Assembly (NCBI GenBank): GCA_964035575.1
Contig: OZ037849.1
Location: forward strand, 1,054,001 to 1,118,000
Source of the DNA: Rhynchopus sp. YZ270_cl-10
Taxonomy: Eukaryota > Euglenozoa > Diplonemea > Diplonemida > Diplonemidae
Direction of reading: 5' to 3'
DNA length: 64,000 nt
Position 1 is the stretch's first letter. Each line of letters begins with the position of its first letter. Shown one piece after another: positions 9,611 through 19,814 of the stretch. The position numbers were made by a program, and so were the translations under genes. The notes beneath the pieces are model-generated. The model saw only the letters and a list, made by a program, of their open reading frames with translations. It did not search any database and was not told where the DNA came from.

Positions 9611-11377
9611 ATGCGGTGGCTCAATGGCGTGCTCTCCTTGGACGGGACACTGAGCACCAAAAGGAAGGAGCTGCGCACGCAGTTCTTCATCTTTGCCTGT
9701 GTGGGCTGGTTGAGCACCGTACTCAACTTTCTGTTCACCATTGAAAAACATGTAGCCCAGCCAATCGCGTCTGTGGGATCAGTGTGGGCCCTTCTTGGGT
9801 TCAGCACTGCGATCTGTGCAGTGCTGTGCAGGGTTCAGTTGACAACAAGGACGGTGGTGGGCACGCTGTACATGATCGCATGTGGAATGCTGATGTGGGA
9901 CTTTAATGCACGAACAATCTACATTTCACATTGGCCTCTTCTGGTGCTCATCATCGACATGCTGCTTGTGATGCAGGTGCCCACACGGTACAGTTTGGGT
10001 CTCGTCTGTTTCGTCGTCATGTGGTTGTTGCTGCTTGGTGTTGAGGAGAGCTTCAGGTTTGGTCTGTTGGACCTGCCCGGGTTGGCGCCACTGCACGGGA
10101 AGTACGGACGGCTGCATTACTTTGAACAGCTGACTGTCTGTGAGTCGTTACCCTGTCCAAAACCGTTCCCTCCTCCTTCCTTATTGACAGCCGTGTGTGT
10201 CTTTCTGATTGACTTCATCGTAACACGTGGTTTCGCACGTGAGGTGCTGAAGGAGCAAGCAGCAATGGAGCGGACGATCAACGCTGTGCAGGAGATTGCC
10301 TCGCTCCTGGCGGGATACGACGTGGAGAAGGTGGCGGAGCTGCTGGAGGAGCATGAACATGAGTTGCCTCAAGGGATGACGGTGGCACTGCGTGCGTTGG
10401 AGAAGAACCTGCGGTCGTACAAAGCGTACTTGCCACAGACGTGTCTGCTTGTGGACGAAGCAGTTGATGAAGACGGTGCAGAGGCTGATGAAAACAAGGA
10501 AGATACGGAAATAAGTGATACCGTATCAGTGTCGTCATGTTCAACTGCAAGCACTCCTGATAAAACAATTGTGCGGAACGTTGCTTTGGGACTCTCCACA
10601 GTGAAGGCAACTCTGCTGACGGTGAACATCAAAGACACGTTGCGTCTGGTGGAGCAGGACAGTGCACACTTCTCCTCCTTCTTCACAACTCTTCTTCTGA
10701 AGACGTTGAAGGCAACAGAGACGCGCCGTGGGATGGTGGACGTGTTTGTCGGTGACAGGGTGCACTGCTCGTTCAACACGTCAAGGCAGTGTGCAAACCA
10801 CGCCACCTCAGCACTGCACACAGCAACAATGCTCTTGCAGGACTCCAAGCTGTCGCAGGTGAACATCGGTGTTGCGACTGGGAAGGTGCTGCGTGGTGAC
10901 ATGGGGTGTGAAGTGATGCGTCGCTTCAGCATGGTGGGCACACTTGTGCGTGACGTGCATGGGATGGAACATGCAGGACGTATCCTTGGCTGCGACGTGC
11001 TCTGCAACCGTATGTGCTTCAGCGATGCTGAGTGCGAACACGAGATGCGCCTGATTCCGTGCAAGGTGGAAGTGTCTGCAACCTCTGACACACCTGAAGT
11101 GGTTGCCGAGCTTCTGCTTGACAGCGGGCGCTCCGCCAGCCCGACTGAAGAATGGATGTACCAGATCGGGAAGAACAGTGAGTGGGATCAGTACAACACA
11201 ACAGTGCGGAAGTACCTGAAAGGCGATGTGTCTGCAGCAGCGGTTGAAGAGGCTGGACAGGGTTGTCCTTGTGAACAGAGACCGTTGAACGTGCATCCCT
11301 CGACAGTCAAGGGCGGGCTTCTGAGTGTGGCATTGGCACGACCACTGCAGGAGGGCACAGGGGACAACCGTGAGTAG
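9611..11377 (+). CDS. Type B membrane pseudocyclase (catalytically dead)
   Basis: 588 residues. It has the family sensor: MRWLNGVLSLDGTL box, six hydrophobic segments (about 24-44, 52-72, 79-97, 108-124, 128-148, 192-212), a C-x4-C pair in the TM5-TM6 loop (VCESLPC), the helix, and YKAYLP. There is no C1 domain. After an acidic linker (about 280-315) comes one degenerate class III cyclase fold. Its first metal Asp is replaced (TVNI instead of FTDI), GD is kept in VFVGDRV, the adenine-specifying Lys is absent, and the Asn/Arg pair is not aligned (LVRDVHGM for VNVASRLE). I infer no cyclase activity and a possible regulatory or dimer-partner role. The gene lies 1 kb downstream of an active type A gene on the same strand. 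Confidence 0.88.
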   Translation: MRWLNGVLSLDGTLSTKRKELRTQFFIFACVGWLSTVLNFLFTIEKHVAQPIASVGSVWALLGFSTAICAVLCRVQLTTRTVVGTLYMIACGMLMWDFNARTIYISHWPLLVLIIDMLLVMQVPTRYSLGLVCFVVMWLLLLGVEESFRFGLLDLPGLAPLHGKYGRLHYFEQLTVCESLPCPKPFPPPSLLTAVCVFLIDFIVTRGFAREVLKEQAAMERTINAVQEIASLLAGYDVEKVAELLEEHEHELPQGMTVALRALEKNLRSYKAYLPQTCLLVDEAVDEDGAEADENKEDTEISDTVSVSSCSTASTPDKTIVRNVALGLSTVKATLLTVNIKDTLRLVEQDSAHFSSFFTTLLLKTLKATETRRGMVDVFVGDRVHCSFNTSRQCANHATSALHTATMLLQDSKLSQVNIGVATGKVLRGDMGCEVMRRFSMVGTLVRDVHGMEHAGRILGCDVLCNRMCFSDAECEHEMRLIPCKVEVSATSDTPEVVAELLLDSGRSASPTEEWMYQIGKNSEWDQYNTTVRKYLKGDVSAAAVEEAGQGCPCEQRPLNVHPSTVKGGLLSVALARPLQEGTGDNRE

Positions 11378-11470
11378 AAGGCTTTGGGGTAACGTTGAGT
11401 GGCAAAGGCTGGATGGTTCCGTTTTATTGCGCACCGTGAGGAGCGTTGTGACCTGTGATCACTGTAGCAT

Positions 11471-11670
11471 NNNNNNNNNNNNNNNNNNNNNNNNNNNNNN
11501 NNNNNNNNNNNNNNNNNNNNNNNNNNNNNNNNNNNNNNNNNNNNNNNNNNNNNNNNNNNNNNNNNNNNNNNNNNNNNNNNNNNNNNNNNNNNNNNNNNNN
11601 NNNNNNNNNNNNNNNNNNNNNNNNNNNNNNNNNNNNNNNNNNNNNNNNNNNNNNNNNNNNNNNNNNNNNN
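11471..11670. other. Assembly gap (200 N)
   Basis: Exactly 200 N, probably a gap of nominal size between contigs. Sequence order across it depends on scaffolding. The flanks (11378-11470 and 11671-12101) are spacer without a recognised gene. Confidence 0.99.
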
Positions 11671-11957
11671 CCCATATTCAAAGGTATGTGGAAGGCCTCA
11701 TGCCCTTCACCCTTGATACTTTCTTACTATTTTAGGATATTTACTATTTTGTTGCTATTTTTTTTTGTGGAAACTTTGTTCGATTTGTTCGTGTAGGGAC
11801 GTCGATCAATCTCAGAATTTTCCCCCTCTTCCTCCTCATCCCCAAAACCAGGCTCAGATTGTTCCAAAAAAATTTATTGAGCCACCTCCCCTCATCCACA
11901 GCAAAAAAAACTTTACTTACTCCACCTGTGCCTGTCGGTACTACCCTTATTTTTTCG

Positions 11958-11995
11958 GTGACTAAGCACTAACGAGAGCTTAGATTCATCTTTAC
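11958..11995 (+). repeat. Hairpin family 1 copy
   Basis: GGTGACTAAGCACTAACGAG followed by AGCTTAGATTCATC. The loop is longer than in the consensus but both arms are kept. Confidence 0.6.
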
Positions 11996-12101
11996 AAGAA
12001 TTTTCTTTTTTCTTTTGTGTTTTTATAAATTTTTGACATTTCCATCAAAGAAATGGATGTGCACTGTGAGGGCACATTTCAATTGTTTTTTTTATTCCAC
12101 A

Positions 12102-13179
12102 GTTAAATAAAGTATACGAAGGATTTGGCACTTTTAGCGTGATTCTTTTTAATGATAATTTCACGCCGTGTTTTTTTCGCAAATAAAAACCACGCTAATT
12201 GAACTTTATTTCACGCATTTTCACTTTTTTTCACTGCAATTCCTTAGGAGCGTGATTTTATTTTTGTTTTTTTCACGCTAAAACAGGGGTTTTTTTTGGC
12301 GATAACTTCACGCTAAATTTTGGTACATCCTGCACCACCACCCGCCTAAAAATTGAAAATTGCGATTTTTTTTTGCACTTTTCCCATTTTTTTTTTGACA
12401 CACGCAACATGCCGAAGGATCTAAGACGCAAACGGTCCTCCGACAAGAGATGGACGAGCACTACAGTGGTTTTGTTGAACGACTAGCATCGTCGACACCG
12501 TACATCCGTGAATGGGACCGCTTTTTAAGGGAAGCCCAACGGTCAGCCCACGGAAGCCGACTTTGTTTTGTGCATAGTGCATCAAATTGTCGTCGTAATG
12601 GACAACGTTCAGTAAGCTGAGCAGCATATTGGTGAGGAAGTATGGGGTGCAACTGCAAGACCAGTTTCCGCAGGCTCGTGTGTCTCTTGAAGCAACACGA
12701 GACCGGCTACCGACACGACAGTCCAAGACACTCCTCACTTACGAAACAAGAAATCGACTCATTACCTATGAAGGCGAAGGACACACCACCCCCTTACTTC
12801 ATTGTGAGGAAGGCGGTGCTGACATGATATTCTGCGATGGGCGGGGATCTTCTGAATGTCTCTCGCTCTTGCACGACAGCCATTTCCCGACCTCCCGCTA
12901 GCACCCGGGCCCAGTTTACCGGGTTTTTGCAGGTTCCCCCGCGGGAGGGTAACGGGGCTGGAGGGACCCTCCAGCCTTTTTTAGCCTCCCTCCAGCCCCT
13001 CAGGTACGCCAGCCCCCCCAGCGGGAGTCCCGCTAGCCTAGCTAGGGGTCCCGTGGGATTCCCGGTAGCGCTGGCGGGAGGGTAATGAGGGCTGCCCGGA
13101 GGGACACATACTCGTTAGTTATTGCACAATAAATGAGTCACGCTAAAAGTGCCAAATCCTTTCGTATACTTTATTTAAC
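12102..13179. mobile_element. Inverted-repeat element with 41-bp ends
   Basis: The arms at 12102-12142 and 13138-13179 are near-perfect inverted repeats starting GTTAAATAAAGTATACGA. CACGCTAA motifs recur just inside the left end. The interior (12410-13090) is GC-rich with broken coding-like stretches I cannot identify, plus a structured GC-rich patch at 12895-13090 with several copies of CCCTCCAGCC/GCGGGAG. No clean target duplication is seen, so the true ends may differ. Confidence 0.6.
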
Positions 13180-13196
13180 GTGTAAATAAAATTACG

Positions 13197-13362
13197 TATT
13201 CAACGCCTTTTAGCGAATTTTTTTGCGATACTTCACTTATTTTTTTCCCAGGCTCGTGGATTCAATTTGCCTCGCTTCGCTCGGCAAATTAACTACCACT
13301 CGCCTGGGAAAAAAATGCGTGAAGTTATCGCAAAAAAAAACCACGCTAAAAGGCGTTGAATA
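13197..13362. repeat. 166-bp palindromic element
   Basis: The ends TATTCAACGCCTTTTAGCG and its reverse complement bound a nearly complete palindrome. Its inner arms are GCGATACTTCAC/GTGAAGTTATCGC and CCCAGGC/GCCTGGG, closed by a loop containing CTCGCTTCGCTCG. It shares the CGCTAAAA motif with the element immediately to its left. It is probably a foldback MITE. Confidence 0.6.
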
Positions 13363-13596
13363 AATAGTTATTTTTTGAGAAAAGTTCGATTTCGGCCTCG
13401 AAAATACCCGTGACACCGATTTGTCACGGTACTTTGTCACGGAATTTTTTTGAAAGATTCGATTTCGTGACAAAAAAAAATCGATTTCGTGACAAGCCGA
13501 TTTTTTCATTGACACACAAAATTCAATTTAGTGACAAATGACTTTTTTCATTGACAAAAAAAAATTCGATTTCGTGACAAATCCATTTTTTTCTCA

Positions 13597-13925
13597 TATG
13601 AAAAAAAGTACTCTGAGAGATTCGTTAAGGATTCGTATGACATAATATTAACTTTTTGTCAGCGGTGTGGCAAAAAGTGAAATTGTGTTTTTAGCCTAAA
13701 AATGGGTGGGGGAGATGTAAAAAGTACTTTTATTTTTACTTTTTGTCACACTTGATCTGCCTTTGTTTTTGGTGGGATTTTGGCTTGGTGTGGCAAAATG
13801 TTGTGGTCTTCATGCCCAGGTCATATCCTGCTACATATTTCTCGGCATTGTGTTGGGAGTTGTGTTCAATATAATTTATGCCTTACGAATACTTATCGAT
13901 CTCTCAGAGTACTTTTTTTTATATA
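13597..13925. repeat. Internal inverted repeat inside the MULE-like element
   Basis: Arms of about 45 bp at 13597-13642 and 13878-13925 pair through AAAAAGTACTCTGAGAGA. This may be a separate small insertion. Confidence 0.5.
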
Positions 13926-13954
13926 GAGAAAAAATTATATATTGAGTAAAAAGC

Positions 13955-14145
13955 GGACGTGTCACACTCGTGTGGTTCTCACAAATCAGTTGGTTTTTTG
14001 TATCACTCGCTTCGCTCGTGATACAAAATTCTATGTCACACTCGCTTCGCTCGTGAGACAACATAAATTACGTCACTCGCTTCGCTCGTGACGTAAAAGA
14101 ACCAACTGATTTGTGAGAACCACACTCGTGTGACAAAAAGTCCAC
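13955..14145. repeat. Foldback with CGCTTCGCTCG hairpins
   Basis: Arms of about 40 bp (GTGTGGTTCTCACAAATCAG on the left and its complement on the right) enclose three smaller hairpins, each with a CTCGCTTCGCTCGTG core. The same core appears once in the palindrome at 13197-13362. Confidence 0.65.
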
Positions 14146-16147
14146 TTTTTTTCACCTCAATAAATAGCTATTTCATTGACAAAAAAATGTCATTGAAAAA
14201 AATGGAATTTGTCAAGGAAAAAGTCGTGACAGCCAACCCGCCAGTCACTGAAAAGTGACCAGACAGCCACTTGACAAACACAAAAGAGGCCATTCTTGAG
14301 CTGTCTAGAAACCGAAGGGCAGAGACTGAAGACACAAGGTATGATAACTTTATGATTATGCAAGACTTAGTATATCGCGAACACGGTCAGGCTTGCACGC
14401 CTCTGGCCAGAGGCCAGCCCCACTAAATGATATGCAGCAGACACTCATTGCAGATTTCATTTTCATTCGGTAAAAAATTAATGGGTGCGCACGTTTCTAT
14501 ACCTAATACCCCAACCCTCACCCATACATTCCATTACACACACCAAAACAGATCGAATCCACCAGCGCATGCGACGGAAGCAGATTCAGATTGTGGTTTG
14601 ATAAGCAGAGTTCGGTTATTATGGTGGTGGAAAGGGGGGTGGGAACACTTTGTCAGTCACTGCTATAGCCATTAACCAGGGAGCATAGCTAGTGCAAGAA
14701 ATTCGACTTTGGAAACCTTCCGGAAAGTCTGTCCTCTGCTTCCGGAGGACTAGACACAAGAAAATATTGTTTGTTCCCCCAGAAAACCAGTGCACAATTC
14801 ACACTCCTTGTGGGTGGTCTTGTTGCCTTTTCGTCATAGTAATTTTGGCCCAGGCATGTTCTTGAAGCATGACAATTTAGTGTGTATGGGGCAGGGTGTT
14901 GTTTTGTTCTGAATTCTCTTTGTTATAACATCTAAGTCAATCGCGGGTGGTGGTTTGTGTAACGTGAGGCACTCTTTTTAACAAACTTCCTGCAGTTGCT
15001 ATGCACTGTTATTTCTTCGGATTTATCATCATACAGCGTAACATAGTGGATTCGCCTGGTCGACACAACCTTTGATAGATATGGGATAACCAACCCCCTT
15101 CGACCCCTCGTGGGTTCACTGAACAAGCCCTAGTGGTAGTTAAACGCGATTGACATTTACATTCCTAGAGATGAAAGAACAAGATAACACTTCTGTACCC
15201 GCGCATCAAAATTGTGGAAAACTTTGCACCCCAAACACCCTCAACAACGCCCGCCAAAAGGCGCCCCTTGTTGCTGGGAGTTGGTTCTCATGTTTGATAC
15301 ACTGCACAGCAGGCATTCCTCCTGAGTCCAACGCATGTTTGGCCTGTCTGCGGCGTTGTACTTAAGGTGCACGAAGACAGGGTCTGGTGGTAAATTTTGC
15401 GTAGTACTGCGACGTGGTACTACGTGGGTCTGGGAACCTGGTACCTGGGTACAGGATATTTGTTGTAAAGACATCTTCCACCATGCATTGAGGAGGGTAA
15501 GACAGTGTTCGCAGTTTCTACCTGATAGCATTACACATTTAACTTCTCCACGGGGGTCTTGGGCCGTTCATTCGGTTATACCTTGACTACCGGAAGATAT
15601 TCTTGAGGCCTTTTTGGTCTCTAGAATATCCGGTCTTCCCGAACGGAGGCACACTTTGTGTGTTACTACGACCTGGCAATTTCCAGCAGTAGGTTAAGTA
15701 ATCTTTCTTGTAAATTGTTGGATCATTATCTCCTCAGTGCATGCATGCCCCACGTGACTGGACACTTTTGTGTTTGTCATGTGGAGCTGTGGTTGCTCTT
15801 TCACGACTTTTATCCTTGTGTCCAGTGTACCCAGTACCCAGTGCCCTGTCACGACTTTTTCCTTGACAAAAAGTTCGGTTTCCTTGACAAAATCCATTTT
15901 TTCATTGACATTTTTTTGTCACTGAATTTTTGGATTTGTCACGAAATCGAATTTTTTTTGTCAATGAAAAAATTGGTTTGTCACGAAATCGAATTTTGTG
16001 TGTCAATGAAAAAATTGGTTTGTCACGAAATCGATTTTTTTTTGTCACGAAATCGAATCTTTCAAAAAAATTCCGTGACAAAGTACCGTGACAAATCGGT
16101 GTCACGGTAATTTTCGAGGCCGAAATCGAACTTTTCTCTTATTTTTT

Positions 16148-16489
16148 TGTTTTTTCGTTTTTCGTTTTTAATTTTTACATTTGTTGAATCCTGTCCCCCC
16201 CGGTGTCTCCGGTACTGCCCTTTGTAGGTTCTATGTTGAGTCTATAGCTCATTATAAAACTAGAAGTGCTGTTCTGTTCTCTTGGGACTTGGGGTTTCAT
16301 GTTTTTTCCTAGTGCCTGCCCGTTGATACGGTGGAGGCGATTGGGCTTTTCAACTTCTCTTTATTGCTCTCAGTGTTGAAGGTCCGTTTAATTCCTGTTT
16401 TATTAAAAAAAGATAAATGAACAGAAAGTGAGGCGAGAGACGGAAAGACGGAGTCCCTCCCTCTCTCAGAGGCATTCTGTCTGTGTGTC
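16148..16489. other. Spacer between two elements
   Basis: T-rich then mixed DNA with a diverged family 3 hairpin at about 16312-16372. No gene. Confidence 0.5.
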
Positions 16490-16497
16490 AAGTAGAC

Positions 16498-16794
16498 CAG
16501 GCACTCCGCTAGGTACTAAAGTTCTGTTGATTGTCAACAGAACTTTTTGAAAATGGGGAAAAAAAAAAAAAAAAAAAAAGTTCTGCTGAGTGGTTCAGAC
16601 CCGTTCTACTTGTCAAAAAAGCTCAGGAGAAGAAGATATGGAGAGGTGAGTGCTCAAACGTCCCAGAAAAGTCAAAATCGGGCGTTGAAAAAAAAAAAAG
16701 TTGCGTACCGTGCGCCTGCGGCGCAAGCATGTACCCCACCACGTGGACCATCAACAGAACATTTTCAAAATCGGAAATCCTAGCGGAGAGCCTG
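16498..16794. mobile_element. hAT-like MITE, copy 2
   Basis: A 297-bp copy of the element at 72-367, same orientation, essentially identical apart from an A-run length. It has its own 8-bp target duplication AAGTAGAC at 16490-16497 and 16795-16802. Independent duplications prove two separate insertions, and the near identity implies recent mobility. Confidence 0.9.
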
Positions 16795-16993
16795 AAGTAG
16801 ACCCAATGAAAAAAAAAAAGACAAAAATTTTTAAAAAAAAAAAAACTTTGTCAAGACCCAACGAGCCAGCGAATTTTTTAGCTCCCCTCCCTCCCTTCTC
16901 TCTCCCTCTCTCTTCTCATTTTTATTAAAGCCAGGTGTTCGCCAGGTTTTCCTTCCCCCTCTTTCTTGAAGAAAATCTCTAACATTGTTTTTT

Positions 16994-17030
16994 AGGTGGC
17001 TAAGCAGAGGCTTAGGAACATTATTTACAA
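16994..17030 (+). repeat. Hairpin family 1 copy
   Basis: AGGTGGCTAAGCAGAGGCTT then AGGAACATTATTTACAAC and a T run. The CTAAGC/GCTTAG stem is kept with a shortened loop. Confidence 0.55.
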
Positions 17031-17337
17031 CTTTTTTTTTTACTATTTTCTTTCCCTTTCCCCCTTAGGCGTTACAAGGGTTTCATAAAATACCCCCCCC
17101 TTTCACCCCATCACCCCACCACCCCACCACCCCACTGATTACAAAGTCATTTTCGCACCACAGACCACACATAACCCAACAGATTATAGGACAAAGACCC
17201 CGTGCACTTCATTGGTATCCCCCAGTGAAGTTTCCTGGGGTACTAAGCTGCTTTGTTTAAAAAAGAAAATGGTTTTCTTTTACTCTAAAAACCCTTCTGG
17301 GGTACGGTTCATTTTTTTTTTTGTTTTCAAGGTGGAC

Positions 17338-17370
17338 CATAGCATAGGCTGAGGTTCATCTTATAAACTT
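17338..17370 (+). repeat. Hairpin family 1 copy (diverged)
   Basis: CATAGCATAGGCTGAGGTTC then ATCTTATAAACTTTT. The tail matches the family exactly; the left arm is eroded. Confidence 0.45.
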
Positions 17371-17394
17371 TTCCCGGTTTGCCGGGCATTGTAC

Positions 17395-17440
17395 CAAGGT
17401 ACACTGTCGCAGAGCGAGCTGTTGTGTTTCAAGTCAATTT
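17395..17440 (+). repeat. Hairpin family 2 copy
   Basis: AAGGTACACTGTCGCAGAGC, then TGTTGTGTTTCAAGTCAA and a T run. Confidence 0.6.
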
Positions 17441-17755
17441 TTTTTTTGTTCTTTTTTTTGCCTTTCGTGACAATATCATTCATAGAGGGCCTAATAGAAG
17501 CCTAGCGCACACCTTTGCTCTCCTCCAGTTTTCACATCACTGGAAAGGAATAGGTGAAAGGGAAAAGGCCCACGCACACCAATTCGTTATAACACCGCCC
17601 AGGGTGACCCAAACCCTTGACTTCAAAAAAAGGTGAAAAGAAATAAGCATACACGCAAGAGAAAGGATACGTCAAATTATATATCGGTCTATAATTTCCC
17701 TATTTAGTACCGTAAAAGCCTGAATAAGCGTTTTCTGCGTAATTTTTTTTAAAAA

Positions 17756-17800
17756 AGGTACACTGTCACTTAGGACTTAGAGCTGTTGTATTTCAAGTCA
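17756..17800 (+). repeat. Hairpin family 2 copy
   Basis: AAGGTACACTGTCACTTAGG, then GCTGTTGTATTTCAAGTCAA and a T-rich tail. Confidence 0.6.
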
Positions 17801-17912
17801 ACTTTATTTTACTTTTTTTTCAACAAAGAACACAATGCAAAATAAGCAAAACCCGAACAATTCGAAGAACGAAAAAAAAAAAAAAGCAAAAAAAGCAAAC
17901 GCAAAGAAATGA

Positions 17913-17973
17913 AAGTGGAGATTTTGCACAACTGTGGCAACACAACCCGATGCTACACTACTCCAAACAATTT
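17913..17973 (+). repeat. 65-bp dispersed repeat (family 5), copy 2
   Basis: AGTGGAGATTTTGCACAACT through CCAAACAATTTATC, then an A-rich run. Confidence 0.7.
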
Positions 17974-18599
17974 ATCAGAAAAAAAAGAAAAAAAAAACAC
18001 CTGTGTTAATTTGAAAATAACCGATTATGTTCAGTCTTCCTGATGAAAGGGAATTTGACCAGCCCCACTTAGATGTGTGCACGAGAGGCACATTTATCTT
18101 TCTTATTTGTTGTTGTGCTGTGTCAATATCGTCTCTTACGCAAGATTTAACGTAGGTTATTTTACAAAAAAAAAGACACCTGAACAAAAAAATCATCTAC
18201 ACCCACTTCGACCATAATTACTACCATCCAGGTAAATAAAGTGCCCTGTGTACGCGTGGTACACTCATCTCATATGTTTTTTTTTTTTTTTTGTTTGTTT
18301 CTCAAAAAAAGCTCTTTTTTTTTAATGACACGAAGGTGCCTTCTGCTGTAGTCTCAAAGAAGAGGGTATAGAGATTTCTCTTCTGCAACGGAGAAATTCT
18401 GAAGTGGCTCCTCCCTCCCTTTGTGAGGTGTGAGAATGGTACCCATTTTTACCCTTTTGACTATTTTCCCCGACTCAAAACAACCAACAAAATATGCTAC
18501 TGTTATCAATTGTTGTAATTTCAACAATAATTTTGTTTTCAAAAGGAATGGCTTCGGGCCCAAACATACGACAGAACAAAAAACAATTTTTTTTAAATA

Positions 18600-18640
18600 G
18601 TGGAGCTCATCTTCTGGGTGTCTGCACTAAATAGCAATAT
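18600..18640 (+). repeat. Hairpin family 4 copy
   Basis: GTGGAGCTCATCTTCTGGGT then GTCTGCACTAA. The outer stem is GTG/CAC and the inner stem CATC/GGTG. Confidence 0.5.
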
Positions 18641-18860
18641 TGTTTTTTTTTTTAAACTAGGCTTAAATTCATCATATAAACCAAGCAAGAGGTAATAGAA
18701 TTTGGCAGAAGGTGCCTGCAAATTGTTTTTCATTCAGTATTTGACACCCTCACTCATACAACGAACAACACAACAAATTTGTAGAGCGATAAAAGAGAAA
18801 AAAAAATTGCTTTTTTTATTCACTTTTTGTCATATCCTGAAGATGATCTTTATTCTTAGG

Positions 18861-18900
18861 TGACACTGTCACGAGCGGGATCTTGTATTTCAGGTCAAAG
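18861..18900 (+). repeat. Hairpin family 2 copy
   Basis: GGTGACACTGTCACGAGCGG then GATCTTGTATTTCAGGTCAA. Confidence 0.55.
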
Positions 18901-19028
18901 AAGTTTATTGTTTGCATCAACGTTCACTATTATTTATATCATAACTTCTCCTTTTCTCTTTTGCTAAAGCAGGGGAGTTTCAGGATTTGTTTTACACCCA
19001 AAAAGTACTTTAATTTGTATTTTTTTTT

Positions 19029-19075
19029 TAGCGTCCGCCGGTTGGTGAGGCGTTTTGCACTTTCAACTTATCTTA
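19029..19075 (+). repeat. Hairpin family 3 copy
   Basis: AGCGTCCGCCGGTTGGTGAG then GCGTTTTGCACTTTCAACTT. A shorter relative with an AGTGC/GCACT stem lies at 19346-19375. Confidence 0.6.
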
Positions 19076-19814
19076 ATTTACATTTGTCACACTACATCAT
19101 AACTAACCCTTAATCCCCTTAAAGGGGTGTTGCGTGTTCCCATGGGGTCTGTCGGCGTGTGTCACGGACGCGACTTTTTCTTTTATGACCCACGGGAACT
19201 ACCCAACACCACCAACGGAACAGAAGGGTCAGGACAGAGCTCTTTTTTTTTTTTTGTTCTCTGCAATCAAACTCGTTTCTTGCATCACAGAGTGAGTATG
19301 TACCGCCTGTAAGCAACTCTAGCCTCGCTTTTGTTTTTTTTTTGTCAGTGCCTGCGTCCCAGAGGCGTTTGCACTGGGAAAAAGAAACAAAAAATTCAAA
19401 GGAAAAAAAATATCACATTCTCAATTCCCAGCGCCAAAACTCCCCCCCCCCTTTTTTTTTATAGAAAATACAAAGTTATCAAAATGGTATCAACACCGAA
19501 AATGGAATTCACAGAACTTTTTTGCACTTTTTCTTTTCTTTTTGCTTTTCTTTTTTGACTGAGGCAGAGGTGTATCAAAGGCGTGTCAAAAAAATAAAAT
19601 TAAAGGAAACGAAAAAGTGTTTCAAAACTAGGTCAGACCGGAGAATATTTTTTTTTTTTTTTTTTGCTTTTATTTTTCTGTCCCCTATTCTCTGCCACAC
19701 ATAACCCACTTGTTTTTTTTTGGGGAAAACTGTGCCGTCTGCAAAGCATCTAGTGCGTGCCTATTTTTATTTCTCAATTTTTTTAAACAAAGAACCTGCC
19801 TTCCTTAATAGGAA

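Larger units (their letters stand above)
13377..16138. mobile_element. MULE-like element, 9-bp target duplication
   Basis: A 2762-bp element with long inverted ends (at least 150 bp, starting GAGAAAAGTTCGATTTCGGC) and a perfect 9-bp duplication TTATTTTTT at 13368-13376 and 16139-16147. Long inverted ends and a 9-bp duplication are typical of Mutator-like elements. The end regions are packed with repeats of TTTGTCACGAAATCGA and of TTTTTTCATTGACA. No intact transposase is found. The interior 14651-15600 is homologous to 21656-22530 in another element. Confidence 0.82.
16803..19808. other. AT-rich spacer with many short hairpin repeats
   Basis: About 3 kb without a supported gene. It holds copies of hairpin families 1 to 5, a CACCC microsatellite near 17107-17135 and many A or T runs. 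Confidence 0.65.

Noticed and set aside
10369-11091. Long minus-strand open frames opposite the cyclase genes
   Set aside because: They recur opposite every B gene because the sense codons are strongly biased; they have no good starts and no recognisable domains.
12410-12901. Transposase gene inside the 12102-13179 element
   Set aside because: The GC-rich interior has only short, interrupted frames with no family motif, so no coding call is made.
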